A DNA stretch of 64,000 bases. It comes from Leptospira wolffii serovar Khorat str. Khorat-H2. Lineage in GTDB: Bacteria; Spirochaetota; Leptospiria; Leptospirales; Leptospiraceae. Position 1 is the stretch's first letter. Every line of letters begins with the position of its first letter. Location of the stretch: positions 544,501 to 608,500 of the forward strand of contig NZ_AKWX02000004.1 in assembly GCF_000306115.2 (NCBI RefSeq), read 5' to 3'. The position numbers and the translations under genes were made by a program. Positions 1 to 9,094 of the stretch are shown one piece after another. A model generated the notes under the pieces. That model was not told the DNA's origin. It made no database searches and saw nothing but the letters and a program-made list of their open reading frames with translations.

Positions 1-1538
1 TGCAAATCCCCGTCCAAATGGATATTCGAGGAATTTCCCCTGCCCATGGGAAAACGGAAACCCTTGGCCTTTAATTTCAGATCGGAGAATAATTCCGAAA
101 AATCCGGTCCGCGTAAATTCAAATCGGCACCGATTACTCCGGAATATCCGGAGAGATATTCCCCCAATCTGAAATTCTCCAAATGAAGATTGCAGGCAGG
201 ACCTACGGAACGGGAGTAATTCAAGTCCCCGCCGATTCGGATTTCGTTATATTCTATTTTTAAATTCTTTAATTTGGCCTCTTGCAACCAAGGAAGAGGA
301 AATTTCGCGGAAGCTTCCTCCTTTTCCGAACGGATTCTCATATCCCAGTCCAGTTTCAGGACTGGAATCCTATGTCTGGATTTTCCGATCCGGAAATCCA
401 AACCGTTCCCGCGAATTTCTCCCAGAACTCTCAGATTCGAAAAGGATCCTTCCGCGAGTACAGGAGCGAGACTGGCCTCTCCGGAAAGAGTGATATTGCC
501 TATTCCCAGGCTGTGCAAAAAATCGGATACGGGAGAGAGACGGATCTTGGATCTTTGAATGCTGATATTCACGTCGGCGGACTTGGAATCGATGCCGCTT
601 AACTTTCCTCCTCCTTCGAGCCAGGTATCTTCTCCCACCTTGAATTCCAAATTCTTGAGTAGTAGTTCCTTCTTCTTGGGAGAAAAATCCAAATCGTATC
701 GGAAAGAAAATCCGAAAGGAGCGCCTAGTCTATTTGCGATACGCAACGGTATATTCTCCGAACCTATATCCATATGAGAATGGAAGGAATCCCCGTCCTG
801 TACCTGCCTTTCCCAAATCCAAGTCAGACGGAAAGGATGGTCGAGACCCCTAGAAGAATCTTGGAATCGGATTCGAACCTTCTTCTCCGGGTTCAACCTC
901 AGACCGAACTCGTCTATGAGATCCAAGGCGGAAAGGTCCAAAGGAATCTCGGTAAATCTCTTGGTGTCCAAAAGAAATCCCAGCTCCAATCCCTCCAAAC
1001 CGGCGGAATAAGATTGGAATCCGTTCTCCGAGAGCACATCCAAAGAGATATCTTTCAGATCCAACTCTAAAAATCCGCTTATAGGCAAATAGGTCCGGAT
1101 CTTGGTCAGAGGTTCCGTCGTCTCCGGCTCGGGCTCTTTCTTACCTGGAGGAAAAATCGAGGAGAAATTCCAATCCTTTCCCTTCTGGACTAGCTTCGCT
1201 TCCAGCCCGTGGACGAGAATCTTGGAAAGTTTGAGTCTACCTAAGAGAAGAAGAGGCAGGTTATAGGAAAATTCAAGCTTTCTAACCCGGAGTACCGGCT
1301 CTTTTCCCCATTCTTCCGTAGGTAGAATGGAGACCTCCGAGAGTTTGATTCCATAGAATAGGGAGAAGGAATCCACACTCGCCTTTGCGGTCCCCGTCAA
1401 GGAGGAGGCGCAAACCTTGTCGAATAGGATCTGTCCGGTGATCGAATTAAAGAGTAGATGGTAGAGAAGAAAAATCCCCGCCAGGATACCGAAGCGGAGC
1501 TTTCTCTTTTGAAAATACTGTAGAAAGTCGGAAGCCAA
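1..1538 (-). CDS. AsmA-like envelope protein, 3' part cut by window edge
   Basis: About 512 codons are visible, and the gene runs off the left edge still open. The protein starts with a short basic N-terminus and one membrane segment (about residues 16-34), then a long stretch rich in beta-strand-like alternation. The segment LPLLLLGRLKLSKILVHGL followed by a WNF tripeptide resembles the N-terminal region of AsmA/TamB-type proteins, which are anchored in the inner membrane, span the periplasm and are linked to lipid transport or outer membrane homeostasis. The TTG at 1538 is chosen because an in-frame TAG lies only six codons upstream and no ATG or GTG intervenes; no good ribosome binding site is visible. 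It lies 15 bp behind the STAS gene and is probably co-transcribed. Family assignment is by pattern, so the exact role is open. Confidence 0.72.
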   Translation of the reverse strand, partial: MASDFLQYFQKRKLRFGILAGIFLLYHLLFNSITGQILFDKVCASSLTGTAKASVDSFSLFYGIKLSEVSILPTEEWGKEPVLRVRKLEFSYNLPLLLLGRLKLSKILVHGLEAKLVQKGKDWNFSSIFPPGKKEPEPETTEPLTKIRTYLPISGFLELDLKDISLDVLSENGFQSYSAGLEGLELGFLLDTKRFTEIPLDLSALDLIDEFGLRLNPEKKVRIRFQDSSRGLDHPFRLTWIWERQVQDGDSFHSHMDIGSENIPLRIANRLGAPFGFSFRYDLDFSPKKKELLLKNLEFKVGEDTWLEGGGKLSGIDSKSADVNISIQRSKIRLSPVSDFLHSLGIGNITLSGEASLAPVLAEGSFSNLRVLGEIRGNGLDFRIGKSRHRIPVLKLDWDMRIRSEKEEASAKFPLPWLQEAKLKNLKIEYNEIRIGGDLNYSRSVGPACNLHLENFRLGEYLSGYSGVIGADLNLRGPDFSELFSDLKLKAKGFRFPMGRGNSSNIHLDGDL

Positions 1539-1553
1539 CCGAAATACTTCAGG

Positions 1554-1895
1554 CTAGTATTCGAAAGACTCGATAGCCTCTTCCAGAGTTTTGTAGATTT
1601 CGAAAATACTTGCGAGCTTGGTAATCTCCATCAAGTTTTCGATATCGTTATTCAGGTTAGTAAATACCATTCTGCCTTTCAGGCCGTCGATATGTTTGTA
1701 TATGTTCAGGAACATACCCAAGCCGGCGGAGTTGATGAAAGGGACCTTTTTTAGGTCGATGATAAATTTAGGAACGTCACCCTTCGAGATATACTCCTCG
1801 ATTTTTTGACCAAGTTCGAATTCGTTCCCAGCTTTGATAGGACCTTCGATCTTGATGATGTGAACGTCGTTTTTCGTGGTGACTTTGATTTTCAT
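1554..1895 (-). CDS. STAS-domain anti-anti-sigma factor (SpoIIAA/RsbV type)
   Basis: A single STAS domain of 113 residues. In this family, unphosphorylated antagonists sequester an anti-sigma kinase; phosphorylation of a serine blocks this and SpoIIE/RsbU-type PP2C phosphatases reverse it. The phospho-site is visible as INSAGLG with Ser56. The preceding residue is Asn where Asp is usual, so regulation may differ from the textbook form. The ATG at 1895 is preferred over a longer frame reaching 2126 because it begins directly with the domain, follows an AAAGGG-like site, and avoids overlapping the divergent glycosyltransferase. No anti-sigma kinase is adjacent; candidate phosphatase partners include the response regulator/PP2C protein at 43-44 kb. 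The AsmA-like gene follows. Confidence 0.85.
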   Translation of the reverse strand: MKIKVTTKNDVHIIKIEGPIKAGNEFELGQKIEEYISKGDVPKFIIDLKKVPFINSAGLGMFLNIYKHIDGLKGRMVFTNLNNDIENLMEITKLASIFEIYKTLEEAIESFEY

Positions 1896-2091
1896 AACCC
1901 TTTCTTGGATTTTTGTGCTTATATAAGATCTGCATTCCAGCCTCCTTGTAAAGCGCTTTTTTCCAAAATGCCTCCTGCGATTTCCTTCCTGGGTTGAAAA
2001 ATACGGGGATGATTTGGGATTTCTCGACCGTTCGTCCAAGAGAAAACTAGTCGACATTTTGACCAAGCCGCGACAACGTACCAAGGTCAGC

Positions 2092-3075
2092 ATGCCCTCC
2101 AAACCTCCTCTGCTTTCCCTAGTCATCCCCGTTTACAACGAGGAAAAAACCGTCCCGGAATTGATCAAAAGACTCCATAATCTTCTTCGCATCCTGAAGG
2201 AGAAAAGAAACTTCGGAAAAGAAGATATAGAGATCCTTTTCGTAAACGACGGATCCAGAGACGGAACCTTCGATATACTCAAAAAATACTGCGAGTCGGA
2301 ACCCGGATTCTTCCTACTGAATCTTTCCAGAAATTACGGGCACCAACTCGCGATCACCGCCGGAATCGATTCGGCAAGAGGAGAAGCGGTAGCCGTAATG
2401 GACGGGGACTTACAGGATCCTCCCGAATTCGTCGCGGATCTATACGGTAAAATGGAGGAAGGCTACGACGTCGTTTATGCCAGACGTAGAAAGAGAGAGG
2501 GAGAATCCCTTTTCAAACTTCTGACCGCTCATGTATTTTATAGAATTCTCAAAAAAGTCACTCGTTTCGATATCCCTATCGATACCGGAGATTTCCGGAT
2601 CATGTCCAGGAGAGTGACGGACGTATTGAACTCCATGCGAGAGCAGCATCGATATATCCGGGGACTCATCTCTTGGATCGGATTCAAGCAGACCGGATTG
2701 GAATACGACCGGGACGAAAGATTCGACGGAGAAACCAAATTCTCGGTCGCTAAGATGTTGAAATTCGCATTGGATGGGATCACTTCTTTTTCCTCGGCGC
2801 CTCTTAAACTTTCCTCGTATGTGGGATTCGCGTCCGCGTTCTTAGGCGCCATATATGCAATTTATGTGATATATCTTAAGTTATTCACGAATAGCACGAT
2901 CCAAGGCTGGACTTCTCTGACCATCATAGTACTCGTGATGGGCGGGGTACAATTGATCGCACTCGGAATGATCGGAGAATATTTAAGTCGAGTAAACGAC
3001 CAATCCAAGAATCGTCCCCTGTATGTGATCGAAAAAGTCTATTCCACATCCTCTAAGAAAAGTACGAAAAAATGA
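2092..3075 (+). CDS. Family 2 glycosyltransferase, polyprenyl-phosphate (GtrB/DPM-like)
   Basis: A 327-residue GT2 enzyme expected to transfer a sugar from a nucleotide donor to a polyprenyl phosphate carrier on the cytoplasmic face of the inner membrane. Motifs in order: LVIPVYNEE at the start, VNDGSRDGT, MDGDLQDPPE carrying the metal-binding acidic residues, an RRRKREGES basic stretch, and DTGDFRIMSRR. Two C-terminal membrane segments (about residues 235-255 and 270-292) match the GtrB/dolichol-phosphate-glucose synthase architecture. The ATG at 2092 is chosen because the domain begins right after it; an in-frame ATG at 2014 would add 26 residues without recognisable homology. The gene overlaps the next by ATGA, so the two products probably act together in lipid-linked sugar transfer. 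Confidence 0.88.
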   Translation: MPSKPPLLSLVIPVYNEEKTVPELIKRLHNLLRILKEKRNFGKEDIEILFVNDGSRDGTFDILKKYCESEPGFFLLNLSRNYGHQLAITAGIDSARGEAVAVMDGDLQDPPEFVADLYGKMEEGYDVVYARRRKREGESLFKLLTAHVFYRILKKVTRFDIPIDTGDFRIMSRRVTDVLNSMREQHRYIRGLISWIGFKQTGLEYDRDERFDGETKFSVAKMLKFALDGITSFSSAPLKLSSYVGFASAFLGAIYAIYVIYLKLFTNSTIQGWTSLTIIVLVMGGVQLIALGMIGEYLSRVNDQSKNRPLYVIEKVYSTSSKKSTKK

Positions 3076-5009
3076 ATCGTCTCTGGGACAAAATCTTAGG
3101 AAGCTTCGTAGTTATCGTAGTATTGGCTGCTGTCAGTCTTACGATGTGGAAGAATTGGCAAGCCTTCCAAAGCATCTGCCCCATCACGGATTTACTCACC
3201 TGGGACGAGAATATCCGCCTAAACGCGGTATACGACCAATACCAAGACCTGAGAGACGGAAAAATATGGAGAGGAATCCTCCCATTTTTGGAGGCGGCAA
3301 CCTGGCCTCCTCTACGACCCATACTATCCTTGTTCCTACTTGCCAGCCCCGGAGAATGGCCGGTCACCTGGAAGGATTCTTTTCTGGGTTTGGTATTCTA
3401 TGCGCTATGCTTTCCTTCCATCCTATATATAGTATATAGAATCACGGGTTCCCTACTATTCGCGGGACTGACTTCCTTATTCGTATTGGGTTTGTCCCTA
3501 CACACCACGGAGACTCCCGCCTATAGCCTCTCTTCCATGCTGGAGACCCAAGGCATGTTCGTTCTTCTCTGGGTCTATTACGGATTGTATAAGCTTTACG
3601 ATTCCGTAAAGGAAGTGCATCCCGGACAATCGATTCCGAATTTTTCCTCCACCACCCGAATCGTTTGTATTTCACTGATCGGTCTATTCTTCACTAAATA
3701 TCCGTACGGACTCTTACTCTTCATCTCCATATTCGGCTACGACTTTATCTCACGTTTTCCGGAATGGATAGGCTTCATTCGCTTCGCGATCCGAAAACAT
3801 TATCGGGGAATTAGACTTTTATTCTTCATATCGGTAGTCTTACTCGTATTATCCCTTCCCATTCTAAGAGTGGTTACCGATTGGAACCTGGACCAGAGAT
3901 CCTTTAAGAAGGTGCTTTATTTTCTGACCGTGATCCTATTTCTGGACTTCAATTATTTCCTATTCCGCAACAGAAAGGAAATCTCCTCGGTCTCTCCCGC
4001 TTCTTTCCGGATTCTATATCTGTATGCGATCCTTCCCTGCTTTCTTTGGTTGTTCTCCAACCTGGATAGAGTGATGAGCCTTGTGAACGCTCAGATGATC
4101 GTGAACAAATTCGTAAGAAGCTTCATACTCAGCCTCTTCGAATCTCCCAGCGATAAGATTCCCGCGAGCCACGTATTTTCTGAGCCTTGGATTTTTAGGA
4201 TCTTTTTCTTCGCGATCTGTTCCTATATCGTTTATTGGACATTTGCGGCAAGAAAACAAGGAATCCGAACCTCCGTCTCCGAGCCGACGACCGGTTGGTT
4301 GGACAAAAAGCTATCCCGACTCCAGGATCTTTGTTGGCCCAAAGTATTCAGAGATCCGCTCTTTGCAATTACCGCGATCGTCTTCCTGCAATACATAGTG
4401 ATCGACGCAAGTACAGGTAACAAACAGCTGCGTCATGTGTTCTACCCCTTACCCGCTCTTCTTTCCATTCTAAGCTTATGGTTCTTTCGATGGATCGGAG
4501 AATCCCAAAATAAGGCTCGGATATTGCCTTTCACTATTTCTATCGCAATCCTATCCTGGACGATTTCCTTATTCTTCCGAGAAGGAGGACTTCTGAGCGA
4601 TACGTATTTCAGAAGAAATGAATTCTGCCTGAAAGGATTCGATACGAAAGCTTTCCAGCCCGCTAGAGACTTTGCGACCAAGATCAGCTCCGAAGGACGT
4701 TATATAGCCTTTAACGCTTTCCATGAAGAGGAGAATTTTCAAACCCCGGGAAGAATACTCGCCTCCGAATTCGATCTGTTATTCCGTCAGGTAACCGTGG
4801 ATAAAGGTAAGTACCGAAACGACAGCAAATATAAATGGAAAAACTGGGAAGAATTCGACAAAGCGCTGTATATAGGTCCTACATGCGAACTTCCCGCCAA
4901 ATATTCCAAACGAATAGAAGAACAAGGGTATAGAATAGAACTTCTCCAGGAAATTAAGCACCCCAGCGGTCATTATTGCTTGGAAGAATTCCGTCTTATA
5001 GGAAAATAA
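3072..5009 (+). CDS. Polytopic membrane protein, GT39/PMT-like glycosyltransferase
   Basis: A 645-residue protein with roughly ten or more hydrophobic segments. After the first membrane helix comes a loop containing TWDENIRLNAVYDQY; an acidic pair in this first periplasmic loop is characteristic of the GT-C (protein O-mannosyltransferase/ArnT-like) superfamily, which uses lipid-linked sugars. A hydrophilic C-terminal part of about 130 residues follows the last membrane segment. The start codon overlaps the stop of the preceding GT2 gene (ATGA), implying translational coupling. The likely model is that the GT2 enzyme makes the polyprenyl-phosphate sugar and this protein transfers it to an acceptor outside the membrane. 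The acceptor is unknown; lipid A, a glycan or proteins are all possible. Confidence 0.72.
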   Translation: MNRLWDKILGSFVVIVVLAAVSLTMWKNWQAFQSICPITDLLTWDENIRLNAVYDQYQDLRDGKIWRGILPFLEAATWPPLRPILSLFLLASPGEWPVTWKDSFLGLVFYALCFPSILYIVYRITGSLLFAGLTSLFVLGLSLHTTETPAYSLSSMLETQGMFVLLWVYYGLYKLYDSVKEVHPGQSIPNFSSTTRIVCISLIGLFFTKYPYGLLLFISIFGYDFISRFPEWIGFIRFAIRKHYRGIRLLFFISVVLLVLSLPILRVVTDWNLDQRSFKKVLYFLTVILFLDFNYFLFRNRKEISSVSPASFRILYLYAILPCFLWLFSNLDRVMSLVNAQMIVNKFVRSFILSLFESPSDKIPASHVFSEPWIFRIFFFAICSYIVYWTFAARKQGIRTSVSEPTTGWLDKKLSRLQDLCWPKVFRDPLFAITAIVFLQYIVIDASTGNKQLRHVFYPLPALLSILSLWFFRWIGESQNKARILPFTISIAILSWTISLFFREGGLLSDTYFRRNEFCLKGFDTKAFQPARDFATKISSEGRYIAFNAFHEEENFQTPGRILASEFDLLFRQVTVDKGKYRNDSKYKWKNWEEFDKALYIGPTCELPAKYSKRIEEQGYRIELLQEIKHPSGHYCLEEFRLIGK

Positions 5010-5062
5010 ACTCCGCCGCCGCGGTTTAAGCCCGCAGCCCGGTCCAGGAGGTTGCTTTTTCC

Positions 5063-7087
5063 GTGTATCATCCTTGGCTCTTACCGACGCTTTGGGCTGC
5101 CTTGCCTTCCGCATTTTTCCTATTCTTCGTTTATCTTTATCTCTATAAGGCGGAAGGACAAAAGGCGTTACTTGCCTGGACGATCTGCTGGTTCTTTCAT
5201 ATTCTCTCCTACCTCGGAAATATAGTTCAAATCTCCGGATGGGGGGATATCTACGTATTCTTTCCCACATATCTCGTGGATACCTTAAGAGCGGTATTCC
5301 AGTTCATAGGCTGTTATTATTTTCTGGGAAAATCGATTAACCGACCCATCATCTCCGCCTTCGTGGCATTCGGAATCTGGTCGATTATATTAGATATTTT
5401 TAAACTTTCCTCCCTGGAATTCATTTGGCCCATCTACCTTTTCTTAGGAGCGACCCAGATTTATACGGGAATCATCTTCCTGAGATCCAAGGATCTGCAC
5501 GGAGGAAAAAAGATCGCAGGCTGGATCTTCATACTCTGGGGAATCCACGTATTGAATTATCCTTTCGTAAAAAGCATCCCGTCTCTCAGAGAATACGCGC
5601 ATTTTGGATTTTTACTCGCAGGCTTTTTCAGATTCTCCTCCGCGATCGCGATTCTGATCGTATTCTTCGAGGAAACGAAACGGGCACTCTCCAAAACGGA
5701 AGAATATTCCAAAAAAATCGTCGAGACCACCCTGGAAGGAATTTGGCTTATAGATAAGGACCAAAAGACCGTATTTGCGAACGAGAGAATGGCCGCATTC
5801 TTCGGGATGAGCGAAAAGGAATTCTTAGAAAAGCCTTTCCATGAGTTCATACAACCGGGAAGAGAGGAAGCAACCCAGAAAAGACTGGAGGCCAGAAGAA
5901 AAGGATTGGGAGAAGTCTACGACTTCCATTTCAAAAATAAACGGGGAGAATCCGTTTGGCTACTCATGTCCACGAATCCCATTTTCGATTCGGAAGGAAA
6001 TTACGAAGGGGCGCTTGCCATGTGCACGGATATCACCGCCTTCAAAAGGACGGAGAGCGCTCTAAAGGAAAGCGAGAGACAACTCTCCACTTTGATTCGA
6101 AATTTACCCGGGATCGCCTACCGTTGCGCTATGGATCGTGATTGGACCATGGAATTCATCAGCGAAGGATGTTTCGATCTTACAGGATATTCTCCTTCCG
6201 ATTTCGTGGAAAATCGTACGATCGCATTCGGAGAGATCATATACGAAGAGGACCAAGACAGGGTTTACAATGAGGTGATCACCGCCATTCGGCAGAATCT
6301 ACCCTATCGCCTGACCTATAGGCTCCGACATAGAAACGGAGAATTGCGCTGGGCCTTCGAACAGGGATCCGCTGTCAAAGGAGAGAATTCCGAAATCGTA
6401 GCATTGGAAGGTTTTATCAGCGATTTCACACAAGTGAAACTTGCCGAGGAGATCATGACCAATAGTTTACACGAGAAGGATGTGCTACTGAAGGAAGTCC
6501 ATCACCGTGTTAAGAACTATCTGCAAGTATTATCCAGCCTATTGTCCATGCAACTCGATAGCCCGGACGCTTTGGACCCGGGCAGAGTACTCACCGAGTC
6601 CCAGAATAGAATCCTATCCATGGCCTATGTGCACGAATCTCTGTATGGAAAACGTCCGATCAGCGACGAATTCTTTCCGGAATTCGTGAGTAAGCTAGTA
6701 GACAATCTGCTCAGATCCTTCGGTTACGATAAGGAGGAGATCCGTATCTCCTTAAATTGCGAACCACTGCCCATCAGACAAAATTCCGCGATCCCGATCG
6801 GACTCATACTGAACGAATTGGTAACCAACGTATTAAAACACGCATTCTTATCTAAGACGAGCGAAGACGCAAAAACGTTGAATATCTCCCTTTATAGGGA
6901 GGATATTTGGATACATATAGACGTTTCGGATAACGGAATCGGAAAAAGATCCGAGAATCCGAAACCCAAGGATTCCATGGGTCTAGAATTAGTCGACCTA
7001 CTGACCCGACAACTTAAAGGAAATGTGTTGGATCTATCCGAGCGAGGAGGAACCGTCACTCGCATCCGATTCCCGATCGTACAATGA
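5063..7087 (+). CDS. Membrane histidine kinase with 2 PAS domains and HisKA_2-type core
   Basis: A 674-residue sensor kinase. Residues about 1-215 hold six or seven hydrophobic segments (a 7TM-like sensor module). PAS domain 1 spans about 222-345 and PAS domain 2 about 350-465, the second with a PAC-like tail. The phosphoacceptor region is EVHHRVKNYLQ (His480/His481), typical of HisKA_2/HWE-related kinases. The ATPase shows NELVTNVLKHA (N box), DNGIGK and SMGLELV (G boxes). The start is GTG at 5063, fixed by a strong AGGAGG site 11 bp upstream. No response regulator lies next to it, so the partner is elsewhere or the phosphotransfer route is branched. The stop is one base from the stop of the convergent hydroxylase gene. 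Confidence 0.9.
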   Translation: MYHPWLLPTLWAALPSAFFLFFVYLYLYKAEGQKALLAWTICWFFHILSYLGNIVQISGWGDIYVFFPTYLVDTLRAVFQFIGCYYFLGKSINRPIISAFVAFGIWSIILDIFKLSSLEFIWPIYLFLGATQIYTGIIFLRSKDLHGGKKIAGWIFILWGIHVLNYPFVKSIPSLREYAHFGFLLAGFFRFSSAIAILIVFFEETKRALSKTEEYSKKIVETTLEGIWLIDKDQKTVFANERMAAFFGMSEKEFLEKPFHEFIQPGREEATQKRLEARRKGLGEVYDFHFKNKRGESVWLLMSTNPIFDSEGNYEGALAMCTDITAFKRTESALKESERQLSTLIRNLPGIAYRCAMDRDWTMEFISEGCFDLTGYSPSDFVENRTIAFGEIIYEEDQDRVYNEVITAIRQNLPYRLTYRLRHRNGELRWAFEQGSAVKGENSEIVALEGFISDFTQVKLAEEIMTNSLHEKDVLLKEVHHRVKNYLQVLSSLLSMQLDSPDALDPGRVLTESQNRILSMAYVHESLYGKRPISDEFFPEFVSKLVDNLLRSFGYDKEEIRISLNCEPLPIRQNSAIPIGLILNELVTNVLKHAFLSKTSEDAKTLNISLYREDIWIHIDVSDNGIGKRSENPKPKDSMGLELVDLLTRQLKGNVLDLSERGGTVTRIRFPIVQ

Positions 7088-7088
7088 T

Positions 7089-7919
7089 TTAAGCGTTCCT
7101 CATCTCGGGAGTTTCCGAAATCCCCGTCGAGGAAGCAGATTCCGCCTCCCTGTGAGTCACCTCCCTGAAAGTGTCGAAGTATTTCTCGTGATTGGTCCCC
7201 ATGATTCTATCCCAGATATTGAAATACAATCCGTAGTTGCAGTTAAAGTATTTATGGTGCATATTATGATGAGTGGTGGAGTTATGCAATCTCAGAACCT
7301 TATTCTCTATGAAACCCTTAGGAAAGAGCTCGAAGGATAAATGTCCTAACACGTTCAAAAAAGTACTATAAAAGAAGAATGTTACGAGAGCCGCGGTATG
7401 CAAGGGCAAGAACAGAACCGCCAGAGGAATGATTCCCGCTTCTACGACCGCTTCGTACGGATGAAAAGAGAAAGCCGCCCAAGGAGAAGGGTTCGTGGAC
7501 TTATGATGGACCAAATGCATTCTCTTGAAAAGAAGAGGATGGTGCATGGCCCGATGGGTCCAATAAAAGTACGTATCGTGTAGGAAAATTAGGGCTACGA
7601 TACTGAAGATGAGATAAGGAACCCCATAATCGCTCACCTTATCGTAGATGAAAGTCCATCCGTTCTTTTTCATCACATAGACGAGTATGCCGGAAGCCGC
7701 GAAGATAAAAAGGGTCAAAGCGGAATATTTAAGTTCGTGTAGGATCTTATCCTTTTCAGGAAGCTTTCCCTGAATGATCTTATGCTTCAGTTTATTTTTG
7801 AAAAGAATCCAAATGAAAACGTAAGCGAACCCAGCCATAAGCAGATATCGGATCCAAAGCGTGGCAAGGGTAAAAAAGTAGTAACCGTGGTAACCGATCT
7901 TATCGACCAATTCGTTCAT
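7089..7919 (-). CDS. Fatty acid hydroxylase / sterol desaturase family protein
   Basis: A 276-residue integral membrane di-iron enzyme. Histidine clusters are clear: HDTYFYWTHRAMHH, then HLVHH and FHPYE, and finally THHNMHH with a further NH near the C-terminus. This eight-to-ten-histidine pattern binds the di-iron centre that hydroxylates or desaturates lipid chains, sterols or carotenoids. Several membrane helices surround the clusters. Leptospires do not make sterols as far as is known, so a fatty acid or other membrane lipid is the likelier substrate (inference). The ATG at 7919 has AGGAG six bases upstream; the in-frame GTG at 7922 would sit too close. It lies between a membrane sensor kinase and a membrane-bound AraC regulator, which may be functionally meaningful. 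Confidence 0.87.
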   Translation of the reverse strand: MNELVDKIGYHGYYFFTLATLWIRYLLMAGFAYVFIWILFKNKLKHKIIQGKLPEKDKILHELKYSALTLFIFAASGILVYVMKKNGWTFIYDKVSDYGVPYLIFSIVALIFLHDTYFYWTHRAMHHPLLFKRMHLVHHKSTNPSPWAAFSFHPYEAVVEAGIIPLAVLFLPLHTAALVTFFFYSTFLNVLGHLSFELFPKGFIENKVLRLHNSTTHHNMHHKYFNCNYGLYFNIWDRIMGTNHEKYFDTFREVTHREAESASSTGISETPEMRNA

Positions 7920-7993
7920 CACATTCTCCTCTCTATATGGGACCCATTTTACACCATAAGAGGGATTCTCGTCGTCTCGGATCCCGAAAAGGA

Positions 7994-9094
7994 CTAGCCG
8001 ATTTCGAAATCGGCGCTGTTTTTAAACGCTTCCCTTTTGCCTCGGTTTCTTCTGAATTCGGTGGGAGTCACTCCGGTTAATTCTTTGAAGGCACGGTTAA
8101 AAGGCCCTAGGGACTGATACCCTAAATCCATCGCGACTCGGATGATCGGAATCTCGTCTTTTTCGGGCTCTAAGAGAATCTCGCAAGCTTCCTGGATTCT
8201 ATATCGATTCAAAAAATCGGGAAAATTCCTGAAACCCATGGCCTGATTGATGAGACGTCTTAGTTTGTATTCCTGTACTTCCAAATCCTCCGCCAATTGT
8301 CCTATAGTCAGGCCTTCTTTGCGGTACAATTTTTCCTCTTCGAATGCGGAAACCAATTTCTTTCGAAGGACTGGATCGGCTGCGACGGTTTTTTCCTCCG
8401 GTTCAGAATCCTCGGGACGAGGATCCACTATACCTTCCTTCAATTCGAAGACAAGATACATGAAGGCGAGAATGAGCCCCCAAGCGAGAATCACATTGGC
8501 CAGATCCAAAATTTCGGAAAGAAGTTTGCCGCGTAGAATGAGATGCGAGAACATATTGAAGGTAATCACACTTCCGGTCATCAGGATATGCACTTCTCTA
8601 AGTCTACGTCTGGTTTCGATAAGATCGTCCTTTCTGCCCGAATAGATCCGGATGATCGCCGCGACCACGAACCCTAAGGATAAAAGAGTGGGAATAATGA
8701 TATGAGCGAGAACCGTTTCGGAGGCGATCGGCCCTCTCATATTGATTAGGTCCAGAACCGGATACACGGACCAAGCCGAGACTCCTAGTTTTCCGAAGAG
8801 AAGAAACCAATGCCAAACCTTAGGAGTAAAATGGTCCTCGAAGATCGCTAGGCTTAACATCCAAAAAAAGAAGGGTAAACTAATCAATCCTGCGAATAGA
8901 AGGACCCGAACCTGATAAGGAATCGTAAAATTAGGATCCAATGATAGAATGATGTAGCAAATGATTCCGAGCGAGAATCCGGCGGCGATTCGGATTCTCA
9001 GATCGTAGTTGTATCTCCAGCCGAAAAGGCCGATGAGAAAAAGCAGATTCGATAAACAGAATAAATGTAATATGTCGGTGATCTGCGAGATCAA
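7994..9094 (-). CDS. Membrane-anchored AraC family transcriptional regulator
   Basis: A 366-residue protein with seven predicted membrane helices in the first 215 residues and an AraC/XylS-type double helix-turn-helix in the last 100 (LTIGQLAEDLEVQEYKLRRL, then VAMDLGYQSLGPFNRAFKE and GVTPTEFRR). Such 7TM-AraC proteins are expected to sense membrane or periplasmic signals and bind DNA directly from the membrane. The TTG at 9094 overlaps the upstream stop as TTGA, a coupling arrangement also used elsewhere in this window; a TTG at 9127 is possible but would overlap the epimerase gene by 37 bp. The hydroxylase gene 74 bp downstream is the obvious candidate target (inference). Confidence 0.86.
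   Translation of the reverse strand: MISQITDILHLFCLSNLLFLIGLFGWRYNYDLRIRIAAGFSLGIICYIILSLDPNFTIPYQVRVLLFAGLISLPFFFWMLSLAIFEDHFTPKVWHWFLLFGKLGVSAWSVYPVLDLINMRGPIASETVLAHIIIPTLLSLGFVVAAIIRIYSGRKDDLIETRRRLREVHILMTGSVITFNMFSHLILRGKLLSEILDLANVILAWGLILAFMYLVFELKEGIVDPRPEDSEPEEKTVAADPVLRKKLVSAFEEEKLYRKEGLTIGQLAEDLEVQEYKLRRLINQAMGFRNFPDFLNRYRIQEACEILLEPEKDEIPIIRVAMDLGYQSLGPFNRAFKELTGVTPTEFRRNRGKREAFKNSADFEIG

Noticed and set aside
1896..2126. Long N-terminal extension of the first STAS protein
   Set aside because: It runs through the divergent promoter region and is not part of the STAS domain; the ATG at 1895 fits family length.
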